A stretch of DNA of 12,383 nt from an uncultured Lachnospiraceae bacterium (GTDB lineage Bacteria > Bacillota > Clostridia > Lachnospirales > Lachnospiraceae): contig CAJUIM010000112.1 in the NCBI GenBank assembly GCA_910586275.1, positions 1-12,383 on the forward strand, written 5' to 3'. The position numbers and the translations under genes are program-made. Of the stretch, positions 1 through 7,186 are shown piece after piece. Within the stretch, counting starts at the first letter, position 1. Each line of letters opens with the position of its first letter. The notes beneath the pieces are model-generated. The model worked only from the letters and a program-made list of their open reading frames with translations, had not been told where the DNA came from and searched no databases.

Positions 1-10
1 AACTCGCGCA

Positions 11-54
11 CGGGCGTCCGCCTCCCAACATTACATTCAGGCTGAACTGTTACA
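11..54. repeat. Left arm of a 44-bp imperfect inverted repeat flanking the window
   Basis: Read on the minus strand this arm begins TGTAACAGTTCAGCCTGAAT and ends with a GAGGCGGACGC block. It matches 12281-12324 on the plus strand at 40 of 44 positions, the first 22 without mismatch. The two copies therefore point towards each other across about 12.2 kb. Each contains the small palindrome TTCAG-n-CTGAA. No transposase or recombinase lies between the arms, so this is either a dispersed genomic repeat in two orientations or the edge of a mobile or shuffled segment. The repeat may continue beyond the left edge of the window. Confidence 0.8.
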
Positions 55-140
55 ACCAATAATCTTTTACCGTCACAAAACCTTGCTTTCAGCCATAATA
101 TGTAAAAATGTTTTCCTTAAAAAATAACGGCAAATCTCTA

Positions 141-169
141 TTCCCCTGTGCGGCATAATGCTGTATAAT
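141..169 (+). promoter_or_regulatory. Candidate sigma-A promoter of the DUF6020 gene
   Basis: A perfect -10 box TATAAT lies at 164-169. At 17-bp spacing a weak -35 (TTCCCC, 3 of 6 consensus positions) lies at 141-146. The start codon is about 57 bp downstream of the -10, and a ribosome binding site (TTAGGAGA, 213-220) precedes it. The -10 context CTGTATAATA also occurs at the candidate promoter of the minus-strand GT-C gene (9543-9548). Confidence 0.5.
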
Positions 170-226
170 AAATATACTGTGACCCACTGTCTGCGTGAAT
201 AAACCATCTGACTTAGGAGAACTGCC

Positions 227-2023
227 ATGATAAAAACAATTTCCGGAAAATTTAACTCGCCTGCTTGGATTATATATATACAAGCTTTCTTTGCCGTATG
301 GGCCATTGTGCTTCTCGGCGGACTGACCACAAGAAATATACTGACTCCCGTTCTGTACCTTGCGCTGCTATGCCTATTTCAATATGCATCTTCCAGAAGA
401 AATAGTTCCCCTTCCATCTATGACTCCCGAATATCCGTCATAACGCCTGCCCTTTCGCTTATCTTTTCTTTATTCACTCTTATGGCAGAACATGAGAATA
501 TGGCTGCAGGGCTGGAAAACCCGGCATTCCGTATTTTTATCCTAATAGCGGGGGGATTGGGGCTGCTTTTTCTTTTCTACTATTTTCTCCTCCTGGTATT
601 TATATCCCTTTCGGGAGTTACACTGAGAAAAGAATATGCACCGCTGCGGTTTTTACCTCTGATTTCATTTTTCGCATGCCTGCTTTTGTGGCTCCCCTAT
701 TTTTTATATGAATATCCGGCAATCATGACACCTGACAGCATTAATCAGTTTGAGCAGGTGCTTGGTATGGTTCCTTACAGCAACCATCACCCTTGGGCGC
801 ATACTATGGTAATTAAGTTTTTCTTTTCTCTCGGACATTTATTTACCGACGATATAAATGCCGCACTGGCTTTCTATACTTTGTTCCAAATGTGTTTCAT
901 GGCCTTTTGCGTAGCATGGCTGATTTCTTCTCTGCAGCGGTTAGGAACCGGCAACCTTCCCTGTCTGCTTATACTTGGTTTTTATGCCTTGGTACCCTAT
1001 CATGGCGTTTTTGCAGTTACCATATGGAAAGATATTCTGTTTTCGGGCAGCATGCTTCTCTTTACCACGGCATTGCTGCGCCTCCTTTTACTTTTCCCGA
1101 AAAACAGACGCAGCAGAAACCGTTCGGGAAACCGCAAAGCAGATATTTTCTTCTCCCTGACAGTATATATAATATCCGGGCTTATGCTTTGTCTTTTCCG
1201 CACCAATGGCTGGTATGCCTTCCTTTTTTCCCTTCCGTTTTTAATGGTTGCTTTCCGACATTGCTGGAAGGTCATGCTGCCCATACATTTTTTCGTAATT
1301 GCCGCTGCGCTTATTATTAAAATTCCCGTAATGAATGTCTTCCATGTCACTCAGCCGGATTTTGTGGAATCTGTCAGCATTCCGCTCCAACAGACGGCGA
1401 GAGTGATCTGTGAAGACAAGGGGCTGACTCCCGAACAGTGGAACAGCGTTCATAAAGTAATAGATACCACTTATATCCAAGATTTATACGCTCCCGGATT
1501 TGCCGATAATATGAAGGAACTGGTACGGGCCGGCAATCCGAATTACCTTACCGAAAACAAAGGTGAATATTTCCGTCTCTGGCTATCCCTTGGGCTTCGT
1601 TATCCCTCTGTCTATATGCAGGCATATATTGACCAGACAAAGGGTTATTGGTATCCGGATGTGGAATATGCCGTCGGCAATATTGACGGAATCATTCCCA
1701 GCCAGACCGGTGCCTCCAGCCATCCGGTAATCGGCGGCGTTTTTGTCATAAAAACAAAAGAAATTCTGTTAAAATTAAGTGATATGCTTCCCCTCTACGG
1801 GCTTCTTACCAGCATGGGAGCCATGTTTTGGGTATTTCTCTGCTGCTTTGGCATCAGCATTATCAAGGAACAGCCGGAGCGTTATATCCTATTCCTGCCG
1901 GGACTGGCAGTTATGTTTACGCTGTTTCTCGCTACCCCTGTTTCCTCGGAATTCCGCTATGCCTATTCCTTGGCCTACACTTTACCGCTGTACTTATTGG
2001 TTCCGTTCTTTCCTATAGACTGA
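227..2023 (+). CDS. DUF6020-family polytopic membrane protein
   Basis: This 598-residue integral membrane protein has about twelve hydrophobic segments. It resembles the DUF6020 family of Firmicutes by recall of its motifs; no search was run. Characteristic features visible are the YPAIMTPDSINQF loop (163-175), YSNHHPWAHT (184-193), TIWKDILFS (265-273), FRTNGWY (324-330), SIPLQQTARV (384-393) and EFRYAYS near the C-terminus. A polar extracytoplasmic region spans about 372-505. The loop acidic/His residues after early helices and the overall architecture suggest a GT-C-type transferase using a lipid-linked sugar, but no member's reaction is known to me, so the function is inference. The start is well supported: AGGAG at 215-219 lies 7 nt before ATG. 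It is transcribed alone from its own candidate promoter and converges on the large repeat-protein gene, with a hairpin between them. Length and reading frame look intact. Confidence 0.85.
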   Translation: MIKTISGKFNSPAWIIYIQAFFAVWAIVLLGGLTTRNILTPVLYLALLCLFQYASSRRNSSPSIYDSRISVITPALSLIFSLFTLMAEHENMAAGLENPAFRIFILIAGGLGLLFLFYYFLLLVFISLSGVTLRKEYAPLRFLPLISFFACLLLWLPYFLYEYPAIMTPDSINQFEQVLGMVPYSNHHPWAHTMVIKFFFSLGHLFTDDINAALAFYTLFQMCFMAFCVAWLISSLQRLGTGNLPCLLILGFYALVPYHGVFAVTIWKDILFSGSMLLFTTALLRLLLLFPKNRRSRNRSGNRKADIFFSLTVYIISGLMLCLFRTNGWYAFLFSLPFLMVAFRHCWKVMLPIHFFVIAAALIIKIPVMNVFHVTQPDFVESVSIPLQQTARVICEDKGLTPEQWNSVHKVIDTTYIQDLYAPGFADNMKELVRAGNPNYLTENKGEYFRLWLSLGLRYPSVYMQAYIDQTKGYWYPDVEYAVGNIDGIIPSQTGASSHPVIGGVFVIKTKEILLKLSDMLPLYGLLTSMGAMFWVFLCCFGISIIKEQPERYILFLPGLAVMFTLFLATPVSSEFRYAYSLAYTLPLYLLVPFFPID

Positions 2024-2025
2024 GC

Positions 2026-2052
2026 CGGGCAGGGAGCAGCTTCCCCTGCCCG
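2026..2052. terminator. GC-rich hairpin between convergent genes, possible bidirectional terminator
   Basis: A perfect 9-bp stem, CGGGCAGGG (2026-2034) with CCCTGCCCG (2044-2052), encloses a 9-nt loop and starts 3 bp after the DUF6020 stop. No T-run follows on either strand, so it is not a canonical intrinsic terminator. A second, weaker 6-bp hairpin (ATGCTC/GAGCAT, 2064-2086) follows. Position between two convergent stops supports a transcript-end role. Confidence 0.45.
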
Positions 2053-2134
2053 CCATTGCGGATATGCTCAGATCACACCGGAGCATGTGCGAAAAATCCT
2101 TTCTGTCATAAGCAGGACTGTTTACGGATCCTGT

Positions 2135-5100
2135 TTAAAATGTGGCCATTTTTAAAGGGATTTCTCTGTCCACCCATACGGATTCTCTTCTCTGTGCCGT
2201 TAAAATCAGCAATTCCTCCCCCCTATGCCTTGCCGTAAATATCCTTCCCGGCCTTAAGATATATTGCCCGGTTACCGACTGTTCCAATATCATATCGGGA
2301 AGCTTCACTTCAAACCCGTTCTCGGTTTTTTTCATTATGCAGCTTCCTGCATAATGAGAGTCCCCTTCTCCGTCCAGATGATATACTCTTATGCTGCGCA
2401 GCATCATATAAAGAAGGTATAAAAGCACTGCCGAAAACGCTACACTGCTTACCGTATAAGTAACGGCTTTCACTACCGGCGCAATTGCCTGTTTTTGCCA
2501 TATTGTCTTCGGTTTAACGGCTGCAACCGCGGCCGCATTTACCTCCTTCTGTTTTACGGCTCCCTCCTCTGTCTTTTCTTTCCGTTCTGCTTTCTCCTGT
2601 CCCTCTGTTTCTCCCTGTTTCTCCGATTTTCCTTCTTCCTCCGACTCCTGCCCTATGCTTTCTTCTTCCTGGCTTTCCCTATCCTCACTGCCGTTTGCCA
2701 ATGTTTCTTCCTTTTTATGATACTTATGCCTGTCCCTGCTGCCGCTGCCTAATGCCGGTACTTTGCCTAGTAAGCTTCCGTTTATGCTTCCGTCTGCTGC
2801 CCCACCTCCAAGCATACCGGCACTGCCGTTCTCTCCCATGCCGCTGCCATTTCCGGGATCTGCCTGACTATCGGCATTTTCTCCGTCACTTTCTTCACGG
2901 TTTCCGGCTCCGCTGTTTCCGCTTCCGTTTCCGCCGTCATTCCCGCCATTGCCGAAACCATCATTTCCGGTTCCACTTCCGCCGCTTCCGTTCCCATCCT
3001 CTGTTCCGGCCCCGTTCCCGGTTTCTCCTCCGCTTCCGGTTCCTTCCCCTGTTCCGTCACTGCTTCCGCTTCCTTCTCCCGTTCCGTCTCCGCTTTCGTT
3101 CCCTTCTCCTGTTCCGCCTCCGCTTCCGTTCCCTTCTCCTGTTCCGTCTCCGTTTCCGTTCCCTTCTCCTGTTCCGTCTCCGCTTCCGTTCCCTTCTCCT
3201 GTTCCGTCTCCGCTTCCGTTCCCTTCTCCTGTTCCGTCTCCGTTTCCGTTCCCTTCTCCTGTTCCGTCTCCGCTTCCGTTCCCCTCTCCTTCTCCATTTC
3301 CGCTTCCTTCCCCGCTTCCGTTCCCTTCTCCCTCTCCGCTTCCTTCATCCGTCCTTATATTAGTCACTTCCACGCATTCTCTTACCGCATTGCCGCAAGC
3401 ATCACGGACCGCTATTTCCACCGTCCCGTTCTGCGTTACTGCCAACGTATTTTCCGCACTCCATGACCTACCGCCGTCAAAGGAATATGCCTCTTTATGC
3501 AAGCCGCTCCCACTGCTGCCATCCGGCTGTACATCTTCCGCAATCACACATATTTCAACCTTTTCCGCATCCGCCTCCGTATTATAAATAATTTCCTTTA
3601 TAATCGGTGCCGTCCGGTCAATATTTCTTACTTCATAGGACAGAATAAGTCCCTGTTGATCAATGTCTTCATTTTCTGCCATTAAATGCACGGTGTAAAC
3701 TCCGTTTTCCGCCACGGTACGGCTTTGGCTGATACGCCCTCCTTCTTCTGTAATGTCTGCATCCTCATATCCGTCTTCCCAAGAAAAAGGAATTTCGGCC
3801 AGCCTCAAAAAATTATCCCTGTCTTCACATTGAACCTCTAAAACAATCGGACCGTCATTCCACCCGCCGCTTGTACTTAACAAAGAGAAGACCGCATAAG
3901 GTTTATCTTCCTCCCTGCCGCAGCCTAACAAATGCCCGTCTACCGTTTCTTCCGTTTTCTCACAGGAAAGGGCATAAGCATCTATTACGGATTCGTCTTT
4001 CTCACAATTCCGAATATAAGACTCCACAGTCGCCTCCGTTTTCCCGCAGTTCTGTCTATAAGACTCCACAGTGTTTTCCGTCTTTCCGCAAGCTGCCTGA
4101 TAAGCCTCCACATTCCCTTCATTTTTCCCGCAGTTAAGCTGATAAGATTCCACTGTAGATAGGTCTTTTCCGCAGTTCCTCTCATACCCTGCAACAGTGT
4201 TTTCATTCTGATTACAGCCAAGCTGCCATCTCTCTATGATGCTTTCGTCTTTACCGCAATGCAGAACATACCCTTCCACCGTATTGGTATCTTTTCCGCA
4301 AACCAATGCCCGATAGTCATGCTCAAAATCCATTTGTTTACAAATCCAGCAAATCTTTATTGTATGTGTCGCCTGCCCCTGTCCGCATTGCAAATGATTA
4401 AAGACACCGGAGAATGTCATATGCGTAACGGTGCCCGAATGATGGTAACATTCATCGTCACTGGTTCCGACTTCCTGAAACCCGTGGGAATATTCCACCC
4501 GGCATTCCCTTGTGGCATAGCAGCTGTTAGTATGCTCATGCCGTATCGGTTCATAACATGCTCCGCCCGACATGGCATCCCCTGCATGGGCATGATAGAC
4601 CGGCACTGCATAACAGCCTCCGCCCGCGGATTCACTCCCTATATGGACATGATACACCGGCCGGCCATAACAGCCTCCTCCGCTTCCGGCGTTCCCCGTA
4701 TGGCTATGATAGACCGGCTGGCCATAGCAGCCTCCTCCTGCCGTATTCCCGGCATGGACATGATACACCGGCCGGCTGTAACAGCCTCCCCCGGCCGCTG
4801 CGTTCCCTGCATGGGCATGGTATACGGCTTCTTTATAGCAGTCTCCGCCCGCCGTGGAATTCCCGGCATGGATATGATATTGCTTTTCCCCATAACAGCC
4901 TCCCCCTTCCGTTTCATTCCCCGTATGCCTATGGTAAACCGGATCTGCATAACAGGCTCCGCCCGTTCCCGGATTTCCTTCATGGACATGGAAGACATCC
5001 TTTGTATAGCAGCCGGTTCCCTCTTTTGCATCCCCGATATGCCCATGATAAAGTTCTTTCCTGACGACGGTTTCCATGCTTTCTGTCCGTCCGTCATCCC

Positions 5101-5254
5101 TGTCCGCCCCGTCTTGCCCTATGCCCGCTTTTTCCGGGCTTCTCTCTCCTACGCTCTTTCCTTCTGCCCGTGCCTGTGCCGGCATGGCAAGGACTATTGC
5201 CAAAAGCCATATTCCCATCTGCCTCAAAAGACCTGCTCTCTTTCTGACTCCCAT
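2135..5254 (-). CDS. Secreted, membrane-anchored Cys/His repeat protein with Gly-rich stalk
   Basis: This 1039-residue protein has no named family I can assign. In order: signal peptide (about 1-31, basic n-region, hydrophobic core 13-24, AQARA cleavage site); ten HxH...CY units (about 68-250), mostly 19 residues; a Cys/His cluster with CWIC at 302-305; nine 14-residue units of the type CGKxExTVESYxxN (319-446); a beta-rich, bacterial Ig-like segment (about 450-632, with DRTAPII at 546-552 and GSGL at 581-584); a Gly/Asp/Glu/Ser stalk (about 637-860); an acidic charged stretch; one transmembrane helix (about 925-952); and a cytoplasmic tail of about 87 residues. No LPXTG signal is seen. The regular Cys and His spacing suggests metal binding or disulfides (inference). 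The start is set by AGGAGGT at 5264-5270, 9 nt before ATG, which places the signal peptide at the N-terminus. An in-frame GTG at 5350 gives an implausible 32-residue extension through the leader hairpin. A surface or adhesin-like role is plausible but unproven. Confidence 0.85.
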   Translation of the reverse strand: MGVRKRAGLLRQMGIWLLAIVLAMPAQARAEGKSVGERSPEKAGIGQDGADRDDGRTESMETVVRKELYHGHIGDAKEGTGCYTKDVFHVHEGNPGTGGACYADPVYHRHTGNETEGGGCYGEKQYHIHAGNSTAGGDCYKEAVYHAHAGNAAAGGGCYSRPVYHVHAGNTAGGGCYGQPVYHSHTGNAGSGGGCYGRPVYHVHIGSESAGGGCYAVPVYHAHAGDAMSGGACYEPIRHEHTNSCYATRECRVEYSHGFQEVGTSDDECYHHSGTVTHMTFSGVFNHLQCGQGQATHTIKICWICKQMDFEHDYRALVCGKDTNTVEGYVLHCGKDESIIERWQLGCNQNENTVAGYERNCGKDLSTVESYQLNCGKNEGNVEAYQAACGKTENTVESYRQNCGKTEATVESYIRNCEKDESVIDAYALSCEKTEETVDGHLLGCGREEDKPYAVFSLLSTSGGWNDGPIVLEVQCEDRDNFLRLAEIPFSWEDGYEDADITEEGGRISQSRTVAENGVYTVHLMAENEDIDQQGLILSYEVRNIDRTAPIIKEIIYNTEADAEKVEICVIAEDVQPDGSSGSGLHKEAYSFDGGRSWSAENTLAVTQNGTVEIAVRDACGNAVRECVEVTNIRTDEGSGEGEGNGSGEGSGNGEGEGNGSGDGTGEGNGNGDGTGEGNGSGDGTGEGNGSGDGTGEGNGNGDGTGEGNGSGGGTGEGNESGDGTGEGSGSSDGTGEGTGSGGETGNGAGTEDGNGSGGSGTGNDGFGNGGNDGGNGSGNSGAGNREESDGENADSQADPGNGSGMGENGSAGMLGGGAADGSINGSLLGKVPALGSGSRDRHKYHKKEETLANGSEDRESQEEESIGQESEEEGKSEKQGETEGQEKAERKEKTEEGAVKQKEVNAAAVAAVKPKTIWQKQAIAPVVKAVTYTVSSVAFSAVLLYLLYMMLRSIRVYHLDGEGDSHYAGSCIMKKTENGFEVKLPDMILEQSVTGQYILRPGRIFTARHRGEELLILTAQRRESVWVDREIPLKMATF
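3121..3300 (-). repeat. 30-bp coding minisatellite, Gly-rich stalk
   Basis: Six consecutive 30-bp units encode ten-residue blocks such as GEGNGSGDGT. Two unit variants differ at one base (Ser versus Asn codon) and follow the order A-B-A-A-B-A, with the last unit degenerate, which suggests duplication of a 90-bp block. Diverged units extend to about 3000 on one side and 3350 on the other. Because 30 is a multiple of three, unit gain or loss preserves the frame, so the stalk can change length. Confidence 0.85.
3917..4300 (-). repeat. 42-bp coding repeat, nine Cys-containing 14-residue units
   Basis: Nine units of 14 codons in the large protein share the pattern C-G-K-x-E-x-T-V-E-x-Y-x-x-x. The leading Cys is kept in every unit, while two units replace Gly with Glu and one starts CNQ. 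A partial unit (CGREED) follows. Units are diverged at the base level, so this array is older and less recombinogenic than the 30-bp minisatellite. Confidence 0.85.
4535..5053 (-). repeat. 57-bp coding repeat, ten HxH...CY units
   Basis: Ten tandem units, nine well formed and one degenerate, follow the pattern V-Y-H-x-H-x-G-N-x-x-x-G-G-G-C-Y-x-x-P, mostly 19 residues. One unit (164-180 region) is a residue shorter. Each unit offers two His separated by one residue and one Cys followed by Tyr, roughly 20 His and 10 Cys in a compact N-terminal region directly after the signal peptide. Confidence 0.88.
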
Positions 5255-5263
5255 ATTCTTCTT

Positions 5264-5270
5264 ACCTCCT
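5264..5270 (-). promoter_or_regulatory. Ribosome binding site that fixes the start of the repeat-protein gene
   Basis: AGGAGGT on the minus strand is 9 nt from the ATG at 5254. It favours that ATG over the upstream in-frame GTG at 5350, which has no comparable site. Confidence 0.85.
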
Positions 5271-5297
5271 GAATGTTTTCCGCATATTTTTACACAT

Positions 5298-5347
5298 AAA
5301 AAACCTATCCTATGGACGCTGCTTTGCACATTCCAAAAGATAGGTTT
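5298..5347 (-). promoter_or_regulatory. Terminator-like hairpin in the 5' leader, candidate attenuator
   Basis: On the minus strand AAACCTATC (5347-5339) pairs with GATAGGTTT (5309-5301). The stem continues through a G-U and an A-U pair, one T-T mismatch and a TGGA/TCCA stem to a 15-nt loop. Three further T follow the stem, giving an uninterrupted run of six T overlapping the stem end. It sits downstream of the candidate promoter (5391-5419) and about 44 nt before the start codon, the arrangement expected of an attenuator or riboregulator. I cannot match it to a known riboswitch class. Confidence 0.5.
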
Positions 5348-5390
5348 CACGCTATTGATTTATAATTCCATTCACGAATATTATGGGATA

Positions 5391-5419
5391 ATGGTATCAT
5401 GTTTGATTCTTTTTGTCAA
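5391..5419 (-). promoter_or_regulatory. Sigma-A-type promoter of the repeat-protein gene
   Basis: A perfect -35 TTGACA (5419-5414) and a TACCAT -10 (5396-5391, 4 of 6 matches) are separated by exactly 17 bp. The predicted start near 5384 gives a leader of about 130 nt that carries the hairpin at 5298-5347. This implies independent transcription from the upstream lipoprotein/regulator pair. Confidence 0.65.
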
Positions 5420-5483
5420 CCCTAGTACATGTTTGAAAATTCATTCCCGACATCTGTACTACGACGTGCCGTCTCACCACTTA

Positions 5484-5978
5484 TCACTCAGTTAATGATT
5501 GATAAAAATTTATTTCCTCCTCGGAAAGTTCATAATAGAAAGTCAAAAATTCCTCCGGAATAGGAAATGCTTTGTTCGTTTCCTCTGCCACCGTCATTTT
5601 GACAATATTCGTATCCTCATATAATGTAATGGTATTATTTTCCTCCGGTTCCTTTGCTCCAAAACGTGCAACCGGGTACTTGTATGCAATCAGATAGCAG
5701 TATTCCTCCGCATCCTCTAAAGCCCTTTTCCATTCGCCTTGGCGTTCTTCTATGTCCGGGTCAGCAAAAATCGAGCAATGGTTATATTGATATAATTGTT
5801 CTTCATCGGTTATTATTTTTATAAGTTCATTATTCTTCGCTGAATATATTCTGATTTCAGCCAAATTATCTAAATCCTCCATGGTATATTTCTCTCCCTG
5901 CCGTGCAGAACACCCTGCACAAACGCATACCCCAAACATAAGCAGGATACCGATTATTATAAAGTTCTTCTTATTCAT
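5484..5978 (-). CDS. Putative small lipoprotein, co-transcribed with the XRE regulator
   Basis: This 164-residue protein starts with a lysine-containing n-region and a hydrophobic core (6-19), followed by a lipobox-like CAG|C with the modified Cys at 23. A Cys at position -3 of the lipobox is unusual, and additional Cys lie at 18 and 20. The mature part is acidic and mixed alpha/beta (EIRIYSAKNNELIKII at 41-56, then a YCYLIAYKYPVARFG stretch), with no family I recognise. GGAGG lies 5 nt before the ATG, and the start overlaps the end of the regulator gene by 8 nt, which suggests translational coupling. The pairing implies the lipoprotein works outside the membrane with the membrane-linked regulator, as a sensor partner or an immunity-like factor; that role is inference. 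Confidence 0.75.
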   Translation of the reverse strand: MNKKNFIIIGILLMFGVCVCAGCSARQGEKYTMEDLDNLAEIRIYSAKNNELIKIITDEEQLYQYNHCSIFADPDIEERQGEWKRALEDAEEYCYLIAYKYPVARFGAKEPEENNTITLYEDTNIVKMTVAEETNKAFPIPEEFLTFYYELSEEEINFYQSLTE

Positions 5979-6891
5979 CTTTCCCTCCGCTTTCTATGAG
6001 CAATTTACAAGTTGTCACTAATAAACAGCAAAACAAGATTATGATAGGCGCATAGTAACTCCATGCATTTGTTATCCTTCCAATCAGAACTGCAATCACC
6101 GTAAACGGCAATGCCGCATAAATCCAACGATACCTTTTTATATAACCGCTTTTAGGCGTATGCTCTGTATTTTTAATGATAATGCTGTCAATGTGCATTG
6201 ACATTCCCGCCCATATAATAAGCGCTGACCATGCCGTATCGGCTATCCACCCAAAAACATTGCCAACGGTCTGCCCAAAATGAGTCATTAAAAAGTATTC
6301 AGCTTCGCTGCTTGTCAAAAGAATAATCACTCCCACAATAATCATAACTGCATATTTCTTTCTTCTGCTTTCCCTCTGTTTCTTAAATTCGCCGATTACC
6401 TTATCATCAAAAGCAAGGCGTTCCTTTTTGATTTCCTGATACCGTTTGGTCTGAAAAAAATTCCAAATAATAATGCTTATCCCTGCCGTCATTGTAAGCC
6501 AATAGAGAAACGACATTATCATGCTATTGTGTTCAAAGCAATCAAAGACATTCGATAATATAAAAAGACTTATTCCTCCCGCAATCTGCTTTACATTCTG
6601 CTTACTGTACGACAAATATCCGTCCAGCATCTCTTGGCTGACATAATACCCGCTGTTTGATATGGCTCTTTCTTCTGTTACACCTTTTTCATCGCAATCC
6701 TCTTTCAGCAAGTAATCCATCGATACTCCGAATAGGTTACTGATTTGTACGATTTTCCCCACTTCAGGCATTCCTTTATCATTTATCCATTTCCCTACTG
6801 CCTGTCGGGATACCTCCAACCTTTCGGCTAAATCCTCCTGCGTCATACCGTTGTCTTTCAGCAATATTTTCAATTTCTGTCCTAATGTCAT
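5971..6891 (-). CDS. Membrane-associated XRE-family transcriptional regulator
   Basis: This 306-residue protein begins with a classic XRE/Cro-C1 helix-turn-helix (about 3-63): TQEDLAERLEVSRQAVGKWI forms the turn and recognition helix, and SNLFGVSMDYLL closes the domain. A linker of about 40 residues leads to hydrophobic segments at about 102-116, 124-146, 180-193, 211-230, 256-271 and 279-298, so the DNA-binding domain would be tethered at the inner face of the membrane. A basic stretch (148-180) lies between segments. AGGAGG is 9 nt before the ATG. The next gene overlaps by 8 nt. Such two-part proteins probably respond to an envelope signal, but the ligand and target operator are not visible. 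The gene has its own candidate promoter upstream and is separated from the preceding gene by a strong terminator. Confidence 0.88.
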   Translation of the reverse strand: MTLGQKLKILLKDNGMTQEDLAERLEVSRQAVGKWINDKGMPEVGKIVQISNLFGVSMDYLLKEDCDEKGVTEERAISNSGYYVSQEMLDGYLSYSKQNVKQIAGGISLFILSNVFDCFEHNSMIMSFLYWLTMTAGISIIIWNFFQTKRYQEIKKERLAFDDKVIGEFKKQRESRRKKYAVMIIVGVIILLTSSEAEYFLMTHFGQTVGNVFGWIADTAWSALIIWAGMSMHIDSIIIKNTEHTPKSGYIKRYRWIYAALPFTVIAVLIGRITNAWSYYAPIIILFCCLLVTTCKLLIESGGKDE

Positions 6892-7010
6892 TTTTACCCA
6901 CCTCCTGCAGACATTCTACTTCGAAGCAATAGAGGAAAACAACCAATCTGTGGTTTCATCTTGTCAACTTTGCGTTTCGTTCTCTTATTTTATCGTCTTT
7001 TCTGCACATA

Positions 7011-7038
7011 TATATAACTTTTGCCGCTTATTAGCCAA
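7011..7038 (-). promoter_or_regulatory. Candidate promoter of the XRE/lipoprotein operon
   Basis: TTGGCT (7038-7033) and TATATA (7016-7011) are spaced by 16 bp and give a leader of about 110 nt. A perfect TTGACA at 6967-6962 is an alternative -35, but at 17 bp it is followed only by GGTTGT, a poor -10. The remaining bases between 6892 and 7134 show no other clear element. Confidence 0.35.
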
Positions 7039-7134
7039 TGTCGTTAACTTAAGCCGCAGCCCGCATCAAGAATCCTGGTATGTCTTTCTCCATTTAGCAA
7101 ATATGCTTTCCTTTCATCCCAAAATTACGGGATG

Positions 7135-7165
7135 AAAAAAGATTATAACCGTTGCCGTTATAATC
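7135..7165 (-). terminator. Intrinsic terminator of the GT-C gene and its small downstream ORF
   Basis: On the minus strand GATTATAAC and GTTATAATC form a perfect 9-bp stem with a 7-nt loop, followed directly by TTTTTT (7140-7135). It lies 21 bp after the stop of the 26-codon ORF and would isolate the XRE operon from upstream transcription. Confidence 0.85.
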
Positions 7166-7186
7166 CTTTCCCTTCAAAATCCATTT

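Noticed and set aside
2782..3587. Long open frames on both strands over the Gly-rich stalk (Pro/Ser/Phe-rich, Leu/Arg/Phe-rich and Glu/Thr/Lys-rich products)
   Set aside because: They are by-products of the 30-bp repeat lacking stops in several frames and have no ribosome binding sites.
4535..5053. Regular tandem spacing suggesting a CRISPR array
   Set aside because: Units are contiguous protein-coding repeats with no unique spacers and an intact reading frame.
4259..5272. 337-codon plus-strand frame and its relatives opposite the Cys/His repeats
   Set aside because: It is the antisense shadow of the 57-bp repeats; its apparent repeats mirror those of the minus-strand gene and it has no start signals.
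5298..5347. Cyclic di-GMP type I riboswitch, prompted by a GCAAAGC-like loop
   Set aside because: The conserved flanking helices and GGGACGCAAAGCC-type core are not present; only a single long hairpin can be drawn.
5255..5350. In-frame GTG start at 5350 that adds 32 residues to the repeat protein
   Set aside because: The extension runs through the leader hairpin, has no ribosome binding site and buries the signal peptide; AGGAGGT at 5264-5270 clearly serves ATG 5254.
5425..5465. AGTAC...GTACT inverted repeat just upstream of the -35 of the repeat-protein promoter
   Set aside because: Arms of only 4-5 bp with gaps; it could be an operator but chance is not excluded.
7035..7090. 14-codon frame (MEKDIPGFLMRAAA) upstream of the XRE gene
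   Set aside because: No ribosome binding site at a useful distance and nothing else supports translation.
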